Assembly: GCF_037975245.1 (NCBI RefSeq)
Contig: NC_092564.1
Span: 19,103,984 to 19,167,983 of the forward strand
Source: Apostichopus japonicus
Taxonomy: Eukaryota; Echinodermata; Holothuroidea; Aspidochirotida; Stichopodidae
Length of the DNA: 64,000 nucleotides
Direction: 5' to 3'
Shown here: piece by piece, positions 62,201-64,000 of the stretch
How the letters are laid out: every line of letters begins with the position of its first letter
Position numbering within the stretch: position 1 is the first letter of the stretch
Position numbers and translations under genes: made by a program
Notes under the pieces: generated by a model
The model's database searches: none
What the model was told of the DNA's origin: nothing
What the model saw: the letters and a program-made list of their open reading frames with translations, nothing else

Positions 62201-64000
62201 CGGGCCTCTTCCAGAGTCTTGGTGGTCCTTCGGGCCTCCTCAAGAGTCTTGGTGGTCCTTCGGATCTGAAAATAACTAGTCTGAAAAACAGTTAAAACAT
62301 ATCAAATACATAACCCACCCACCAACCCGGAGGCCTCCGCCTGCTTCGTAGTGCATCTTCGCTATGGGTCGTAGTCCAGCTTCATCCATCTTCCGATGTC
62401 ATCCATCTCCCTGCTATCAAACCTGAAAGAACAATTCTAAGAAAAACAGTTAATACATATCAAATATATTGCATAATTCACCCACCCACCAGGGGCCCCC
62501 CCTTCCGTCTGCTGCGGGCCTCCTCCAGAGTCTTGGTGGTCCTTCGGGCCTCCTCCAGAGTCTTGGTGGTCCTTCGGATCTGAAAATAACTAGTCTGAAA
62601 AACAGTTAAAACATATCAAATACATAACCCACCCACCAACCCGGAGGCCTCCGCCTGCTTCGTAGTGCATCTTCGCTATGGGTCGTAGTCCAGCTTCATC
62701 CATCTTCCGATGTCATCCATCTCCCTGCTATCAAACCTGAAAGAACAATTCTAAGAAAACCAGTTAATACATATCAAATATATTGCATAATTCACCCACC
62801 CACCCAGGGCCCCTCCCTTCCGTCTGCTGCGGGCCTCCTCCAGAGTCGTGGTGGTCCTTCATCTTAATTCATCTTCGTCCACCTTCCGGATCTGAAAATA
62901 ACTAGTCTGAAAAACAGTTAAAACATATCAAATACATAACCCACCCACCAACCCGGAGGCCTCCGTCTGCTTCGTAGTGCATCTTCGCTATGGGTCGTAG
63001 TCCCTCTGCATTATCCATCTTCCGATGTCATCCATCTCCCTGCTATCAAACCTGAAAGAACAATTCTAAGAAAAACAGTTAATACATATCAAATATATTG
63101 CATAATTCACCCACCCACCAGGGGCCCCCCCTTCCGTCTGCTGCGGGCCTCCTCCAGAGTCTTGGTGGTCCTTCGGGCCTCCTCCAGAGTCTTGGTGGTC
63201 CTTCGGATCTGAAAATAACTAGTCTGAAAAACAGTTAAAACATATCAAATACATAACCCACCCACCAACCCGGAGGCCTCCGCCTGCTTCGTAGTGCATC
63301 TTCGCTATGGGTCGTAGTCCAGCTTCATCCATCTTCCGATGTCATCCATCTCCCTGCTATCAAACCTGAAAGAACAATTCTAAGAAAAACAGTTAATACA
63401 TATCAAATATATTGCATAATTCACCCACCCACCCAGGGCCCCTCCCTTCCGTCTGCTGCGGGCCTCCTCCAGAGTCGTGGTGGTCCTTCATCTTAATTCA
63501 TCTTCGTCCACCTTCCGGATCTGAAAATAACTAGTCTGAAAAACAGTTAAAACATATCAAATACATAACCCACCCACCAACCCGGAGGCCTCCGTCTGCT
63601 TCGTAGTGCATCTTCGCTATGGGTCGTAGTCCCTCTGCATTATCCATCTTCCGATGTCATCCATCTCCCTGCTATCAAACCTGAAAGAACAATTCTAAGA
63701 AAAACAGTTAATACATATCAAATATATTGCATAATTCACCCACCCACCAGGGGCCCCCCTTCCGTCTGCTTCGGGCCTCCTCCAGAGTCGTGGTGGTCCT
63801 TCGGGCCTCCTCCAGAGTCTTGGTGGTCCTTCGGATCTGAAAATAACTAGTCTGAAAAACAGTTAAAACATATCAAATACATAACCCACCCACCAACCCG
63901 GAGGCCTCCGTCTGCTTCGTAGTGCATCTTCGCTATGGGTCGTAGTCCCTCTGCATTATCCATCTTCCTATGTCATCCATCTCCCTGCTATCAAACCTGA
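38209..64000. repeat. 25.8-kb tandem array of ~312-bp dimeric units
   Basis: About 80 units spaced 307-318 bp, marked by 'GGAGGCCTCCGTCTGCTTCG' (38517, 38827, 39144, 39454, 39761, 40079, 40393, 40700, 41017 and onward), running past the window end. Each unit consists of two diverged halves of about 155 bp. One has 'CAGTTAATACATATCAAATA', 'GCATAATTCACCCACCC' and 'CCGTCTGCTTCGGGCC'. The other has 'CAGTTAAAACATATCAAATA', 'ACATAACCCACCCACC' and 'CCGTCTGCTTCGTAGTGC'. One side varies between two or three copies of a 30-bp segment ('CTTCGGGCCTCCTCCAGAGT' start) and an alternative 'CATCTTAATTCATCTTCG' version. Multi-unit blocks are duplicated (see findings). Short open frames recur with the unit and are not treated as genes. 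Confidence 0.95.
53905..57976. repeat. 2,036-bp higher-order duplication in the array
   Basis: Private variants recur exactly 2,036 bp apart: 'CACCTGGGGC' at 53972 and 56008, 'CTTCTCTATGGG' at 54305 and 56341, and the start of the same open frame at 55367 and 57403. The two blocks look nearly identical, so they are a recent tandem duplication of about 6.5 units (or an assembly duplication). Confidence 0.85.

Noticed and set aside
55367-62269. Recurrent 62-74 codon plus-strand frames in the large array
   Set aside because: Same reading in every similar unit, Pro/Ser/His-rich without family motifs, and interrupted by ordinary unit variation.
38209-64000. CRISPR array
   Set aside because: Units are contiguous 312-bp tandem repeats with no unique spacers, and the genome is eukaryotic.

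Overview
This is a eukaryotic, gene-poor and repeat-dominated window, most likely from a marine invertebrate and possibly an echinoderm. That assignment is an inference from an intron-rich Translin gene, a tRNA-derived SINE, LINE remnants with short-repeat tails and many small hAT-type elements; nothing in the sequence names the species. There are no operons, rRNA genes, convincing tRNA genes or CRISPR arrays.

Layout. 1-4.5 kb: a dispersed 'TGACCTTTGACC' repeat split by a 1.96-kb hAT-type element (1611-3572, perfect 8-bp target duplication) that carries a second hAT element inside it, followed by an inverted truncated copy. 4.54-10.24 kb: a satellite of about 17 units of 311-340 bp, each with two CRE palindromes. 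10.8-14.1 kb: another hAT-type element and two more copies of the dispersed repeat. 14.65-20.52 kb (minus strand): the one clearly intact gene, Translin (TSN), in six exons coding for 237 residues, with a SINE, two MITE-like elements and a 102-bp tandem duplication in its introns. 22-24.2 kb: a 5'-truncated LINE tail and a spliced but frameshifted fragment of a retroelement-type integrase zinc finger. 25-36 kb: a SAM-domain start exon (25759) and its second exon (31937) separated by 6.1 kb of transposons (hAT, LINE, nested hAT pair, foldback repeat), then a decayed transposase-like reading frame (33.84-36.0 kb). 37.8-64 kb: a truncated hAT copy that runs directly into a 25.8-kb tandem array of about 312-bp units reaching the end of the window.

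Translin is an RNA/DNA-binding octamer-forming protein that partners with TRAX in the C3PO nuclease; TRAX is not in the window. Everything else reads as mobile elements, their fossils and two unrelated satellites. The points most worth a second look are the hAT elements that share one internal module while their ends differ, the CRE-loaded satellite, and the large array, whose unit is a diverged dimer with splice-site-like signals on the minus strand and whose left edge lies inside a hAT element.
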